64,000 nt of DNA from a bacterium (GCA_004298675.1 SCRI01000063.1:1-64000); one strand, 5' to 3'. Shown: positions 35,617 through 46,280, numbered from the stretch's first letter. The notes: generated by a model from the letters alone, not told the origin. Numbers and translations: made by a program.

Positions 35617-36993
35617 ATGTTCAAGCGATGCCGGACTCTCTCCATTCGCCGTGCCGGGACCGTGTTGCTGGCTCTTAGCGTGCTCCCCACCGCAGGCTGC
35701 GCCCGTTCTCACGCCGGGGCTAACACCACGCAGACGCTCACCGTCACCGTCGACTCGGCACAGCGCGGCTCGGTGCGCGATTATGCCATGCTGGATGGGC
35801 AGGTGCTGCCGCTGCAGGCGGCAACGCTTTCGTCCAACATCCAGGGCAGCGTCGCGGGTGTCTTCGTGAACGAGGGGACGCAGGTGCACCGCGGCGAGCT
35901 CTTGGTCAAGATCGACGATACGGTGCTGCGCGCGCAATTGGCGCAGGCGTTGGCGCAAGCGGCGCAGGCGCGTGCCAAGTACCGCTCCAGCCGGCTGCAA
36001 GATCCGTTGCAGGCACAGCAGAGCAATGCCGCAGTCGTGAATGCCGAGCAGGCGCTGCTGCAAGCGCGCAATACGCTCGTAAGCACCCGCGCCGCCAATG
36101 ACGCTGCGCAGTCGACGTTCGAGAGCGACAAGCAGCTGTTCGCGCAGGGCTACCTCTCGCGCAACGAGCTCGATCAGGCGCGTTCCGCCGCGGTCTCCGC
36201 CGCGCAGCAGCTCAACAACGCGCAGGCCTCGCTGCGGCAAGCACAAGAGAATCTCGCGAGCGCTCGCAAAGGGACGCTGCAGATCGACGTACAGCGCGCC
36301 AACACGCTGGGCGAGGCCGCCAATGTCTCCTCGATGGAGGCGCAGATGCAGCTGATCCGCGCGCAGATCGCCCAGACGGAGATCGTCGCTCCGTTCGATG
36401 GCTACGTCACGGCGCGTAAAGTCGACCCCGGCACGCTGGCACTGCCGGGCACGGCGCTGGTGACGGTCAGCCAGCTCGCGCGTGTCTGGATCCGCATTCC
36501 CGTTCCAAGCAGCGATCTCGCTTTCGTCCGCCCGGGCTCAGCGGTGACGTTTGCGGTCGTGGCCGATCCCGCGCGCTCCTACCGGGCGATTATCGATTCG
36601 GTGAATCGCGCTCCCAGCGAGGGCACGCTCTCGTACAGCGCACGGATCGCCTTCGATAATCCCGGCCTGCGTTTGCGCGGAGGCGAGCTCGTGCGCGTAC
36701 GGGTCTTGGCGGCCGCGGCCGATGCAGCCGTGGTGGTGCCGCGCGCGGCGGTCTTCCACACGGAGGCCGGGGATCGGGTTTTTGTGGTACGCGACGAAGT
36801 CGCGGGTAAGGATGCAGGCAACGGCCGGATGCTGAAGGCGCACGTGGTCCCGGTGAGGGTGGGTGTCGAGAACGATCGGGTCGCGGCCGTCTCTTCCCCG
36901 GAGATCACCCCGGGGACGCGAGTCATCGTCACGCGGCCGGATGCGCTTCAAGAGGGCAGCGCCGTGGCGATCGCATCTCCCGGCGGCGGATAG
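35617..36993 (+). CDS. HlyD/RND efflux periplasmic adaptor subunit
   Basis: Barrel-sandwich hybrid GSVAGVFVNEGTQVHRGELLVKIDD, coiled coil, VAPFDGYVTARKVDPGTLALPG. Confidence 0.9.
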   Translation: MFKRCRTLSIRRAGTVLLALSVLPTAGCARSHAGANTTQTLTVTVDSAQRGSVRDYAMLDGQVLPLQAATLSSNIQGSVAGVFVNEGTQVHRGELLVKIDDTVLRAQLAQALAQAAQARAKYRSSRLQDPLQAQQSNAAVVNAEQALLQARNTLVSTRAANDAAQSTFESDKQLFAQGYLSRNELDQARSAAVSAAQQLNNAQASLRQAQENLASARKGTLQIDVQRANTLGEAANVSSMEAQMQLIRAQIAQTEIVAPFDGYVTARKVDPGTLALPGTALVTVSQLARVWIRIPVPSSDLAFVRPGSAVTFAVVADPARSYRAIIDSVNRAPSEGTLSYSARIAFDNPGLRLRGGELVRVRVLAAAADAAVVVPRAAVFHTEAGDRVFVVRDEVAGKDAGNGRMLKAHVVPVRVGVENDRVAAVSSPEITPGTRVIVTRPDALQEGSAVAIASPGGG

Positions 36994-37066
36994 CGCCCGC
37001 TAAGCGCTCACAGGTGAATCTCAGTCTCGTGACCTACGATTCCCGGCACATGAGGAGAATCTGGTA

Positions 37067-38515
37067 GTGAAGTCTTTGTTCAATATAGCGGTGGCGCTCG
37101 CGCTCGCGGCCGTCCCGCTCACCGCACGCGCGCAGGCACCCGTGCCGTCGCCTTCTCCAGCCGCCACGGCGCCGACGCTCGAGCCGGCGACCTCGCCGCT
37201 GCAGTTGCCCTATCCCGTCTTCGGAACTCCAGTGACCGGCGTGGTCGGTCCCCCTTCACGCGAGTATCCGACCGTCGGCCTCAAGCAGTCTATCGCTATC
37301 GCCGTGGCGCGCTCGCCCGTGCTGGCGTCGGCCCGCGCCGACGCGTCGTTGGCCGCGCTGCAGGTGCGCGTAGCACTGGGCGCCGCGCTGCCAAGCCTCT
37401 CCGCCAGCGCCGCCACGTCGCGTTTTCGCGGCGCCGCACCCAGCAGCGCGCAGAGCGGCGCCGCCACCGCGCAAGCGGTGACGCAGGATCAAGCGGCTCT
37501 GCAAGTGCGTCAGCTGATTTTTGACGGCTTTCATACGGAGGAACAGATCGCGGCTGCTAACGCCGCCTCAGTGGCCGCCGCCGATACCTATCGCAGTGCG
37601 CTGCAGCAGCTAGCCTTGAATGTAGCGACGGGCTACTACGCGGCCCTGACCGCCGAGCGCCAGACGGGTGCCGCATTGGCCTCCCTGAAGAACGCGCAGA
37701 CGCAGCGCGCTCTGGTGGCGGCGCAGGTTGCCGCCGGTACGGCCGCGCGCAGCGATATCTCCAGCGCCGAGCTGCAGGTTGCACAGGCGCGCGTCGCCGT
37801 CATCAAGGCGCAGGCGTCGGCGCTGACGTCGCTGGCTTCGTTCGCGGCGACGTTGGGGCTGAGCCCGGAGGAGGTGGTGCAGCCCGTCGATGACGTGCCC
37901 GCCGGCAATCCGGGGGCGATGTCGGCGTTGGCGGTACCCAGTTACCAAGATGCGCTCAAGCGCGCCTTCGCGTTGCGTCCGGACTGGTCCGCGGCGCAGG
38001 AGCAGGTGCTAGCCTCCGATCGCAGCCTGCGCGCGGCCCGTGCAGTACGCTGGCCTACCCTGGCCGGGAGCGCGAGCGCCGGGAGTTCGAGCACCGATCG
38101 CTCCGGCGGCACGTTCCAGCCGTCGTGGAGTGTGGGCGCGCAGCTCACGCTCCCCATCTATGAGGGCGGGATTATCGCCGCCGGCATCAAGACGGCGCAG
38201 GAGCAAGAACTGAAGGTGAGCGCCGCGGAGCTCACGACGCGGTTGTCGATCGAGTCGGGCGTGAAGCAGGCGCTGATCGGGTTGGCTTCTGCGGAGGCCG
38301 GTCTCGTGGCCGCCAATCAGGAGCGTGCCACCGCCGACGAAACGCTCCAGGCCACGGAGGCGCGCTACAAGGCGGGGGTCACCACGCTGCCGTTGCTGCT
38401 GCAGGCGCAGACGGGCTTCACCACGGCGCTGGTCGACCAAGTCAACGCGGCTTACGGTGTCCGGCAGGCCGAGCAGCAGTACCTGTTCGCGATCGGAGAC
38501 AACGTGAAGATCTAA
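37067..38515 (+). CDS. TolC-family outer membrane efflux protein
   Basis: Signal peptide; TolC duplicated coiled-coil (LKQSIAIAVARSPVLASARADASLAALQVRVALGAALPSLSASAATS ... QLTLPIYEGGIIAAGIKTAQEQ). Confidence 0.92.
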   Translation: MKSLFNIAVALALAAVPLTARAQAPVPSPSPAATAPTLEPATSPLQLPYPVFGTPVTGVVGPPSREYPTVGLKQSIAIAVARSPVLASARADASLAALQVRVALGAALPSLSASAATSRFRGAAPSSAQSGAATAQAVTQDQAALQVRQLIFDGFHTEEQIAAANAASVAAADTYRSALQQLALNVATGYYAALTAERQTGAALASLKNAQTQRALVAAQVAAGTAARSDISSAELQVAQARVAVIKAQASALTSLASFAATLGLSPEEVVQPVDDVPAGNPGAMSALAVPSYQDALKRAFALRPDWSAAQEQVLASDRSLRAARAVRWPTLAGSASAGSSSTDRSGGTFQPSWSVGAQLTLPIYEGGIIAAGIKTAQEQELKVSAAELTTRLSIESGVKQALIGLASAEAGLVAANQERATADETLQATEARYKAGVTTLPLLLQAQTGFTTALVDQVNAAYGVRQAEQQYLFAIGDNVKI

Positions 38516-38576
38516 AAGGAGTGCGCCGCCAACTCTGCCAACAGCATGCCGGTTTGCTTGCTCGCAGGGGGGCCCC

Positions 38577-40205
38577 ATGCTGCGTCGTTTCGTCGTAGTA
38601 ACGCTGGCTTTGGCGGTGGCCGGCTGCACCAAGATCAGCGCCGGCGGCACCGCCGTCGGCGGGAATCCTTGGACGCAAGCCGGCGTGTTGCGCTGGGCGG
38701 AGAACGCGGAGCCGCATAGCCTCAACGTCCTGCTGGACGCCTCGTCGGTTACCAATGACCTCGCGTCGTTCGCCTTCCAGTATACCGTGCGGTACGACGA
38801 CAAAGCGAATCCCGTACCCGACGCGGTCGTGCGTGTTCCCACGGTCGGCAACGGCGACGTCTCTCGAGATGGGCTGCGCATCACCTACAGGCTGCGTCCC
38901 AACCTGCGCTGGAGCGACGGCGCGCCGCTGACCTGCGAGGACCTCAAGTTCACCTGGCAAGCGGTGCTCAATCCGCGCAACAACGTCGTCACCACCGACG
39001 GCTACAAGGATATCGGGAGCATCACCTGGCAAGACCCGCACGTCTGCGTGGTACGCATGAAGCGCCTCTACGCGCCTTTTCTCCAGCAGTTGTGGAGCGT
39101 GAACGGCAATGCGCCGATCCTGCCCGCACACCTCTTGGCCCGCTACGCCAGCATCAACAGCGTCCCCTATAACCAGTTGCCGGTCACTAGCGGGCCGTTT
39201 GAGTACGCGAAGTGGCAGCACGGCGTCGAAGTCGAGCTCAAGCCCAATCCCTATTGGCCGGGCCCCAAGCCCAAGCTCAAGGAGATCGTCTTCAAGACGA
39301 TGCCCGACGAGAACACGATGCTGGCGCAGACGCAGTCGCACGAGATCGATCTGCTGGCGCGCGGGTCGGCGCACCAGTGGCCGCAGGAGCAGAACATCCC
39401 GGGCACCCGGGCGCTGGCCATCCCCTCGTTTCTTTTCGCACACGTGGACTTCAACTTGGAGCGGCCGCTCTTGCGCGACCGCAACGTGCGCCTAGCCATT
39501 GCCATGGCGATCGACAAGCACGAACTGGTCAAGAAGCTGCTTCACGGTCTGGCGGACCTGGCTTGGACCGATCAGTCACCGCGGCTTGCGTGGGCCTACG
39601 ATCCTGCGCTCAAGCACTATACGTTCGACGCCGCCGCGGCGCGCCGGCTGCTGGATGCCGACGGCTGGAAGCCGGGGCCGGACGGCGTGCGCCGCAAGGG
39701 CGGCCAAGAGCTGAGTTTCACGATCTCCGCGGCCGCCGAGAGTGCGGCGGGCGGGCAGATGGAGACGCTGATCCAGGCCGATCTGCGCAACGTGGGTATC
39801 GCGCTCAGCGTGAAGAACGCCCCCACCACCGTCTTCTTCGAGAACGACGCCAACGGCATCATCCAAGGCGGGAAGTATGACCTCGCGCTGTTCTCGTGGA
39901 GCGCCGCCGCCGATCCCGACGACTCGGCCATCTACTCGTGCGAAAACTTCTCGCCCCACGGCCAGAACGACATGCACTGGTGCAACCGCCGCGCCACCGC
40001 GGCGATGAACGATGCGCTGCAGACGATCGACCGCGCGCGGCGCAAGGCCGATTATCGCGTCGTCCAAGAGCAACTGCTGCGGGACGTGCCGACCATCATC
40101 TTCTTTTTCAGCCGCGAGGTCTTCGTCTATAACACGGACTTCACAGGCTTCTCCCCCTCGCCCGTGATCTCGCCGTTCTACAATACTCAGGCATACGCGA
40201 TCTAA
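38577..40205 (+). CDS. Peptide/oligopeptide ABC transporter substrate-binding lipoprotein (SBP family 5), copy 1
   Basis: Lipobox VAGC; LRWAENAEPHSLNVLLD...LRPNLRWSDGAPLTCEDLKFTWQAVLNPRNNV. Confidence 0.92.
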   Translation: MLRRFVVVTLALAVAGCTKISAGGTAVGGNPWTQAGVLRWAENAEPHSLNVLLDASSVTNDLASFAFQYTVRYDDKANPVPDAVVRVPTVGNGDVSRDGLRITYRLRPNLRWSDGAPLTCEDLKFTWQAVLNPRNNVVTTDGYKDIGSITWQDPHVCVVRMKRLYAPFLQQLWSVNGNAPILPAHLLARYASINSVPYNQLPVTSGPFEYAKWQHGVEVELKPNPYWPGPKPKLKEIVFKTMPDENTMLAQTQSHEIDLLARGSAHQWPQEQNIPGTRALAIPSFLFAHVDFNLERPLLRDRNVRLAIAMAIDKHELVKKLLHGLADLAWTDQSPRLAWAYDPALKHYTFDAAAARRLLDADGWKPGPDGVRRKGGQELSFTISAAAESAAGGQMETLIQADLRNVGIALSVKNAPTTVFFENDANGIIQGGKYDLALFSWSAAADPDDSAIYSCENFSPHGQNDMHWCNRRATAAMNDALQTIDRARRKADYRVVQEQLLRDVPTIIFFFSREVFVYNTDFTGFSPSPVISPFYNTQAYAI

Positions 40206-40225
40206 ATGCCGGAAGGAGATGCACG

Positions 40226-41863
40226 ATGAAGCGTGGCGATGCGCTCTCGATGCTGGCGGCGACGGTGCTGCTGCCGTCTTGCGCGCGGGTCTCGACGCAG
40301 GAGGCGGGTTCCACGTCCCGCCATCCATGGACACAGCCGCACGTCTTGCGCTGGGCCGACGGCGAAGATCCCGTGGGCCTCAACCCCGTCGTCACGACGC
40401 ATGCGACGACCTCATGGCTGGCGGAACTCTGGGGAGCCTGGCTCTTTCGTTACGACGAGCGCTTGAATCCGGTGCCGGAGCTAGCCACCGAGGTTCCCAG
40501 CGTCGAGAACGGCCTGCTCTCCGCCGACGGCAAGCGCATCGTCTTCAAACTGCGCAAGGTGGCGCGCTGGCACGACGGCCACCCGTTCACGGCGCGCGAC
40601 GTGGCGTTTTCGGTAGCCGTGATCCAAGACCCGAACACGAACGTCACCTCGCGCGACGGCTGGGATCAGATCGTGCGCGTCGAGACGCCCGACGAGCACA
40701 CGGCGATCTTCCACCTGAAGTCGCTCTACTCGTCGTTCCTGCCGACGTTCTTTACCACGGGCGGCGCCAACCCGTGCCTTCTGCCCGAACACATCTGCAA
40801 GGGGCAGAACGCGAACACCGGCCCCTACAACCAGCAGCCGATCGGTACCGGCCCCTTCAAGGTTGACGAGTGGCAGCGGGGGCAGCACGTCACCCTCAGC
40901 GCCAACCCCGGCTATTGGCGCGGACGGCCCGCGTTGGAGCGCGTGGTGTACAAGGTCATCCCCGACGCCAATACCATGCTCACCCAGATGCGCTCGCACG
41001 AGCTGGACCTGTGGGTGCAGATGAATCCCAACTACCTCCAGCAGATCGCCGGTGCGGACGGCGTGGACGTCATACGCCGCCCATCGCAATACTGGCGCCA
41101 CATCGATTGCAACTGCGAGCACCCCGCCCTCAGGGACGTGGCCGTTCGCCAGGCATTGAACTACGCCATCGACCGCACCGCCCTGCTGGAGAAGGTGCTC
41201 CATGGCGTCGGCTCGATCAACTGGACGGTGATCTCGCCGGGTTCCTACGCCTACGATGCTAGCGTCAAACGGTATCCCTTCGATCTCGCCAAGGCCAACG
41301 CGCTGCTGGACCAGGCCGGCTGGGTGCGCGGTGCCGACGGTGTGCGCGCCAAGGGCGGAGTCCGCCTGCACTTCGACTTCGCGCTATCGACCGGGAGCCC
41401 GGCCTACGAGCAGATCATCGAGCTGCTGCGCTCTACCTGGAGGCAGATCGGCGTCGGCTTCGAGACCAAGCACTACCCCACCGCGCTCTACTTCGCGCAG
41501 CAGCAAAACGGCGGCATCGTCAACTCGGGGAAGTTCGATCTCGCCATCTTCTCGTGGGGGAATACGCCCTCGCCGACCGACATGTACCTCCTCTACGCCT
41601 CCACGCAGATCCCGCCCAACGGGCAGAACGATCTGCGTTACGTCAACCACGAGTTGACGCGCATCCTCGGTCAGGCCCGCGGCACGCTGGACCGCGCCAA
41701 ACAGATCCCCTTACTGAAGAAGGCGCAGCAGATCATCGCCGCGGAGTGCCCCACGTTCCCACTAGAGCAGAATGAGGATCTCTATCCGCACAATGTCGAT
41801 CTCAAAAACTTCAATCCCAACGCCAACGCGCCGTTCGACTTCATACTCAATGTGGATATTTAA
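40226..41863 (+). CDS. Peptide ABC transporter substrate-binding lipoprotein (SBP family 5), copy 2
   Basis: Lipobox LPSC; LRWADGEDPVGLNPVV...LRKVARWHDGHPFTARDVAFSVAVIQDPNTNV. Confidence 0.92.
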   Translation: MKRGDALSMLAATVLLPSCARVSTQEAGSTSRHPWTQPHVLRWADGEDPVGLNPVVTTHATTSWLAELWGAWLFRYDERLNPVPELATEVPSVENGLLSADGKRIVFKLRKVARWHDGHPFTARDVAFSVAVIQDPNTNVTSRDGWDQIVRVETPDEHTAIFHLKSLYSSFLPTFFTTGGANPCLLPEHICKGQNANTGPYNQQPIGTGPFKVDEWQRGQHVTLSANPGYWRGRPALERVVYKVIPDANTMLTQMRSHELDLWVQMNPNYLQQIAGADGVDVIRRPSQYWRHIDCNCEHPALRDVAVRQALNYAIDRTALLEKVLHGVGSINWTVISPGSYAYDASVKRYPFDLAKANALLDQAGWVRGADGVRAKGGVRLHFDFALSTGSPAYEQIIELLRSTWRQIGVGFETKHYPTALYFAQQQNGGIVNSGKFDLAIFSWGNTPSPTDMYLLYASTQIPPNGQNDLRYVNHELTRILGQARGTLDRAKQIPLLKKAQQIIAAECPTFPLEQNEDLYPHNVDLKNFNPNANAPFDFILNVDI

Positions 41864-43529
41864 GCGCGCGCCCTTCCGGCCCAAGGGCCGGATGTTCCGC
41901 CACGCCGTCGTGGGGTTGGCGTTGGCTGTGGCGTTGATCGCGATGCTGCCCGGCTGCACGAAAGTGGAGTCGAGCGGCGCGAGCGGACTGCATCCGTGGA
42001 CGATCCCCGGGACGATGCGCTGGGCCGACGGCGAGGAGCCCGACAACCTCAATCCGTTGCTGTCCACCGAGTTGCTGGTAAACGACCTCTCTGCATTTAC
42101 GATGGGCTACTTCTTCCAATTCGGCCCGCGCGGGGAAGCCGTGCCCGATCTCTGCGTCGAGGTACCGACTCAGGCCAATGGAGACATCTCAGCCGATGGG
42201 CGCACGCTGCGCTTCAAGCTGCGCCACGGCGTTGCTTGGTCCGACGGTGCCCCCTTCACGTCGGCGGACGTGGCCTTCAGCGTGCGCGCGATCCTCAATC
42301 CGCGCAACAACGTGCTGAGCCGCGAAGGCTGGGATCTGATCCAGCGCGTCGAGACGCCCGACCCCTACACGGTGGTCTTCCACCTGCGCCAGCCCTTTGC
42401 GCCGTTCCTCGACAAGTTCTTCACGCCCGTCGGCAATCCGGCCATTCTGCCCGAGCATCTGCTGGCGAAGTATCCGGATCTCAACCACGTCGCGTACAAC
42501 CAGCTGCCGGTCGGCCTAGGCCCCTTCGTCTACACGGCCTGGCGGCGCGGCAACGAAGTCGAGATGGCCGCCAATCCGCACTACTGGGGCGGTCCGCTGA
42601 AGCTGAAGCACGTGATCTTCAAGATCATCCCGGACGCCAATACCGTGCTGACGCAAGTGCGCACGCACGAGTTGGACGTCGACGTGCGCGTTCCGGCGAA
42701 CGAGGTCTCGGAGGTCCGCTCGCTGCCGGGCGTGCGCACGATCGACGTCGTCTCCAATAGTTTCCGCCACCTGGACTTCAATCTCTCGCGGCCCGCCTTG
42801 CGTGACCTGCGCGTACGTCAGGCCATCGCGCACGCCACCGACCGGCGGGCGATTTGGGAGAAGGTGTACCATCGCGTGGGGGTGGTCAGCAACGCCCCGT
42901 TTCCCAGCAGCAGTTGGGCTTACGCGCCGGGGTTACCGGGTTACGCCTACGATCTAGGCGCGGCGGCACGGCTGTTGGACGAGGCGGGATGGCGCCTGGG
43001 CAGCGACGGGTTGCGCCACCGCAAGGGCGAAGCACTGCGCTTGACCTTGGTCGGCAATATCGGCAATCCGTTGCTGGACTCGACGGTGCTGGTGATCGAG
43101 TCCTCATTCAAACGCTTGGGCATCGAGCTCGAATACAAGCGCTATCCCACGCCGCTGCTCTTCGGCTCGTACGCCGCCGGCGGCATCATCGCGACCGGGA
43201 AGTACGATCTCGCCATCTATGCCTGGCAGCTGCAACCCGACCCCGATCTCTCGCTGCTGCTCGAGTGCCGTAGCGTGCCGCCGCACGCCCTCAACTACGT
43301 GCGCTACTGTAATCCGGCCTTCGACCGCCTCCAGGAGGATGCCGACACGCACTACGACCGCGCCCGCCGCCGGCGAGATCTCATTGCCGAGCAGCGCATC
43401 CTCAGTCACGACCTGCCGTGGATCGTGATCTCGAATATCGAGGAGGTGTTCGCGCTCAATCCCGATCTCAAAGGACTGGCGCCGGATTTGGACGAGGTGT
43501 TCTGGAACGCCGCGCAGCTCTCGATGTGA
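41850..43529 (+). CDS. Peptide ABC transporter substrate-binding lipoprotein (SBP family 5), copy 3
   Basis: Lipobox LPGC; MRWADGEEPDNLNPLL...LRHGVAWSDGAPFTSADVAFSVRAILNPRNNV; start ATG 41850 or 41892. Confidence 0.92.
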   Translation: MWIFKRAPFRPKGRMFRHAVVGLALAVALIAMLPGCTKVESSGASGLHPWTIPGTMRWADGEEPDNLNPLLSTELLVNDLSAFTMGYFFQFGPRGEAVPDLCVEVPTQANGDISADGRTLRFKLRHGVAWSDGAPFTSADVAFSVRAILNPRNNVLSREGWDLIQRVETPDPYTVVFHLRQPFAPFLDKFFTPVGNPAILPEHLLAKYPDLNHVAYNQLPVGLGPFVYTAWRRGNEVEMAANPHYWGGPLKLKHVIFKIIPDANTVLTQVRTHELDVDVRVPANEVSEVRSLPGVRTIDVVSNSFRHLDFNLSRPALRDLRVRQAIAHATDRRAIWEKVYHRVGVVSNAPFPSSSWAYAPGLPGYAYDLGAAARLLDEAGWRLGSDGLRHRKGEALRLTLVGNIGNPLLDSTVLVIESSFKRLGIELEYKRYPTPLLFGSYAAGGIIATGKYDLAIYAWQLQPDPDLSLLLECRSVPPHALNYVRYCNPAFDRLQEDADTHYDRARRRRDLIAEQRILSHDLPWIVISNIEEVFALNPDLKGLAPDLDEVFWNAAQLSM

Positions 43530-44898
43530 GGACGATGGCGGCGGCCAGCAGCGCGCAGCCGGCGAGCGGCAGCGCGCGCAGGAGGGTCCACAACGGGACC
43601 TGGCGCGTCAGTCCGGAGGCCTGCTGTTCGCGGGCCCAGGCGGCCGCTGCGTCTAGCCCGCCGGGCACGTGAAAGTGTTGCGGGAGTGCATCGGGCCAGA
43701 GCGGCACGGGATGCGCTGCCGCGAGCGGCGCCAGCGCTAACGCCAGCAGCGCGGGCGCGGCCAGCCACAGCGCGCGGCGCGAAGGATGGAGGGCGGCGAC
43801 GGCGCACGCCGCGGCTGCGGCAAGCAGCAGGTCCTCGCGCTGCGAAGCCGGCTGCTGCGCGAGGTTGAGCCAGTTCACGGCTGCCAGCTCCACGCCTAGC
43901 GCACCCAAAAGCGCGCCCCGCGCCTGCCAAGCGCGCAGCGCGAAGGCTGCCGGCAGCAGCAGCACGATCAGGTCGTCGGCATGGAAGAAGGGGGCGGCAA
44001 GCGGCAGCAGCGCACAGGCCAAGGCAACGCTTGCCCGTGGCTCCAGGCGCGCGGCGCGCGCCGCCGCGAAGACGGCCACCAGAGTCAGCGCTGCCGCAGG
44101 CACGACCATGAGTGCCGCTGCGTGCGGTAGGGCCGTCGCCAGCAACGACGGTAGTGAAATCTGGATCGCGTCGCGGCTCTCGGCCGCGCCATGGCGAAGC
44201 AGGAGTCCCGCGTACTTCGGCATGCTTTCGTGCGCGTAGGCTGCGGCAATCGCCGCTGCCGCCGTCGCGAGCATCGCGGCGATTGCGAATGCGCCCAGGG
44301 TGGAGCGCCGTAGACCCGCCAGCGCCGCTATCGCGAGGTTCGGCTGCAGCGCGCTGCACGCCAGCGCGAGTCCGCTGCCGGCCGGATTGCGCAGCCCCGC
44401 CACGGCTAGCGCGAGGACGGCGAAGGCTAGCCCCGCGAGTTGCCCCAGTGCCAAGGTGGCGGTCAGCGGCGAGAACGTGATCGCGATCAAGGCGGCCAGC
44501 GGTGCATCGCGGCTGCGCCAGCCTGCGACGGCGAACGAGACCGCCGCGGCAACGCCGCAGCAGGCGACGAGCAGCAGCAGCCAAATCCGGCGCGCCTGCT
44601 CGTACGGGAGGCGCGCCAAGGCCGCGAACAGCGGCACGGCCGGAGGGGGAGAGACGAACGGTAGCAACTCCTCGCGCGCCGCGTCGACGCCGGGAACGCC
44701 GCGCTCGGCGAGCCAAAGCGCCGTGCGGTCGTAGGGAGAATGTCCGGCCAGCGCCGCTCGCCCCGCCGACCAGTAGGCCTCGAAGTCACGCGAGGCCACG
44801 CCACGCTCGCGCGCAGGCCGCGGCGCCGTGGCGAGCGCCGTCAAGACCAGCGCTGCGGCGAGCGCGGTGAGCACCGCTCTGGAGGAGATCGGGCTCAT
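43468..44898 (-). CDS. Polytopic membrane protein, glycosyltransferase-87/DUF2029-like
   Basis: N-terminal DFEAYWSAGRAALAGHSPYD, about 10 hydrophobic segments. Confidence 0.75.
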   Translation of the reverse strand: MSPISSRAVLTALAAALVLTALATAPRPARERGVASRDFEAYWSAGRAALAGHSPYDRTALWLAERGVPGVDAAREELLPFVSPPPAVPLFAALARLPYEQARRIWLLLLVACCGVAAAVSFAVAGWRSRDAPLAALIAITFSPLTATLALGQLAGLAFAVLALAVAGLRNPAGSGLALACSALQPNLAIAALAGLRRSTLGAFAIAAMLATAAAAIAAAYAHESMPKYAGLLLRHGAAESRDAIQISLPSLLATALPHAAALMVVPAAALTLVAVFAAARAARLEPRASVALACALLPLAAPFFHADDLIVLLLPAAFALRAWQARGALLGALGVELAAVNWLNLAQQPASQREDLLLAAAAACAVAALHPSRRALWLAAPALLALALAPLAAAHPVPLWPDALPQHFHVPGGLDAAAAWAREQQASGLTRQVPLWTLLRALPLAGCALLAAAIVLTSRAARRSRTPRPNPAPVL

Positions 44899-44972
44899 GC
44901 TGGGTAGCCTACCGGCGAGGCGAAAGGTTTCATCATGCAAGAGGCGTTCATGACACGAGGGGAGCTTCACTA

Positions 44973-46280
44973 ATGCCGCAGCGGGTGCTCATTCTCGGCG
45001 GCGGATTCGGCGGCATCAGCGTCGCTCGCACGCTCGAGCGGCTGCGCGAGCCCCTGGACGTCACGCTCGTCAGTCGTGACAACTACGGACTCTTTACCCC
45101 GATGCTTCCCGAGGTCTCCACCGGCGGGATCGAGACGCGTCATATCGTGCAGCCGATCCGCGCGGAGCTGCGTAAGACGCGCTTCGTCTTGGGCGAGATC
45201 GAGAGCGTCGATTTGGCACGCAAGTGCGTGCGAGTGCACCATCCGCTGCTGGGGGTACCCTCGGAACTCTGCTACGATCACCTGGTGCTCGCGCTGGGGG
45301 CCGTCGCCACCACGTTCGGGTTACCGGGCGTCGAGGAACGCGCGCTGCAGCTGAAGACGCTCGACGACGGTATCCGGCTGCGCAACGAGCTGATCCGCAT
45401 GTTCGAATTGGCGGAGGTTGCCGCGGGCGAGAACGAGCGACGGCGGCTGCTCTGTTTCACGATCGTGGGGGGTGGCTTCACCGGCGTCGAGGCCGCCGGG
45501 GAGGTTCAGGAGTTCGTCGATTCGGTGGCGTCGTTCTATCCCGGCTTACGCCCGAGTTGGGTACGCGTCATCCTGCTCGAGGGCGGTCCGCGTTTGCTGC
45601 CGGAGTTGCCCGATTCCTTCGGCATCTCGGCGCGCGCAATGCTGCAGCATCGTGGCGTCGAGGTCGTGACGGGGGATCAGGTAGCGCGCGCCGACGCCTC
45701 TGGGATCCTGCTGAAGTCTGGGCGGCACATCGATTGCCAGCTCATCGTCTGGAGCGCGGGTTCGCGCCCCACGCCGCAGGTGCGCGATCTTCCCGTCGAG
45801 CACGCGCGTAACGGTGCCGTCGTGGTCGAAGCGGACCTCTCGGTTTCCAGTCATCCGGGTGTTTGGGCGCTGGGTGACTGCGCGCAGGTTCCCAAGCCCG
45901 ACGGGGGCTGGTATCCGCCCACGGCGCAGCATGCCATCCGCCAGGCGCCGTTGCTGGCCCGCAACATCGTCGCTACCGTGCACGGCCGCCCCACCAAGGC
46001 GTTCGTTTATACCTCGCTCGGCATGATGGCCTCGCTCGGGCACCGTCAGGGCGTGGCGGAGATCATGCGCGGGCGCATGCTCACGGGATTTCCGGCTTGG
46101 TTCCTCTGGCGAACGTACTACCTGCTGCAGTTGCCGGGCCTCGACCGCAAGGTGCGCGTGGCGTTGGACTGGACGCTGAATCTGCTCTTCCGCCGCGACA
46201 TCGCGCGGCTGCGTATCTCCGGTGAGCTCTCGCCCGATAGGGAGCAGGCCGTGGCGAAGGAGAAGCCCTTGCCGACATAA
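44973..46280 (+). CDS. Type II NADH dehydrogenase-like FAD/NAD(P)-dependent oxidoreductase
   Basis: ILGGGFGGISVARTLERL, FTIVGGGFTGVEAAGEVQEF, GVWALGDCAQVP, PTAQHAIRQAPLLARNI. Confidence 0.92.
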   Translation: MPQRVLILGGGFGGISVARTLERLREPLDVTLVSRDNYGLFTPMLPEVSTGGIETRHIVQPIRAELRKTRFVLGEIESVDLARKCVRVHHPLLGVPSELCYDHLVLALGAVATTFGLPGVEERALQLKTLDDGIRLRNELIRMFELAEVAAGENERRRLLCFTIVGGGFTGVEAAGEVQEFVDSVASFYPGLRPSWVRVILLEGGPRLLPELPDSFGISARAMLQHRGVEVVTGDQVARADASGILLKSGRHIDCQLIVWSAGSRPTPQVRDLPVEHARNGAVVVEADLSVSSHPGVWALGDCAQVPKPDGGWYPPTAQHAIRQAPLLARNIVATVHGRPTKAFVYTSLGMMASLGHRQGVAEIMRGRMLTGFPAWFLWRTYYLLQLPGLDRKVRVALDWTLNLLFRRDIARLRISGELSPDREQAVAKEKPLPT

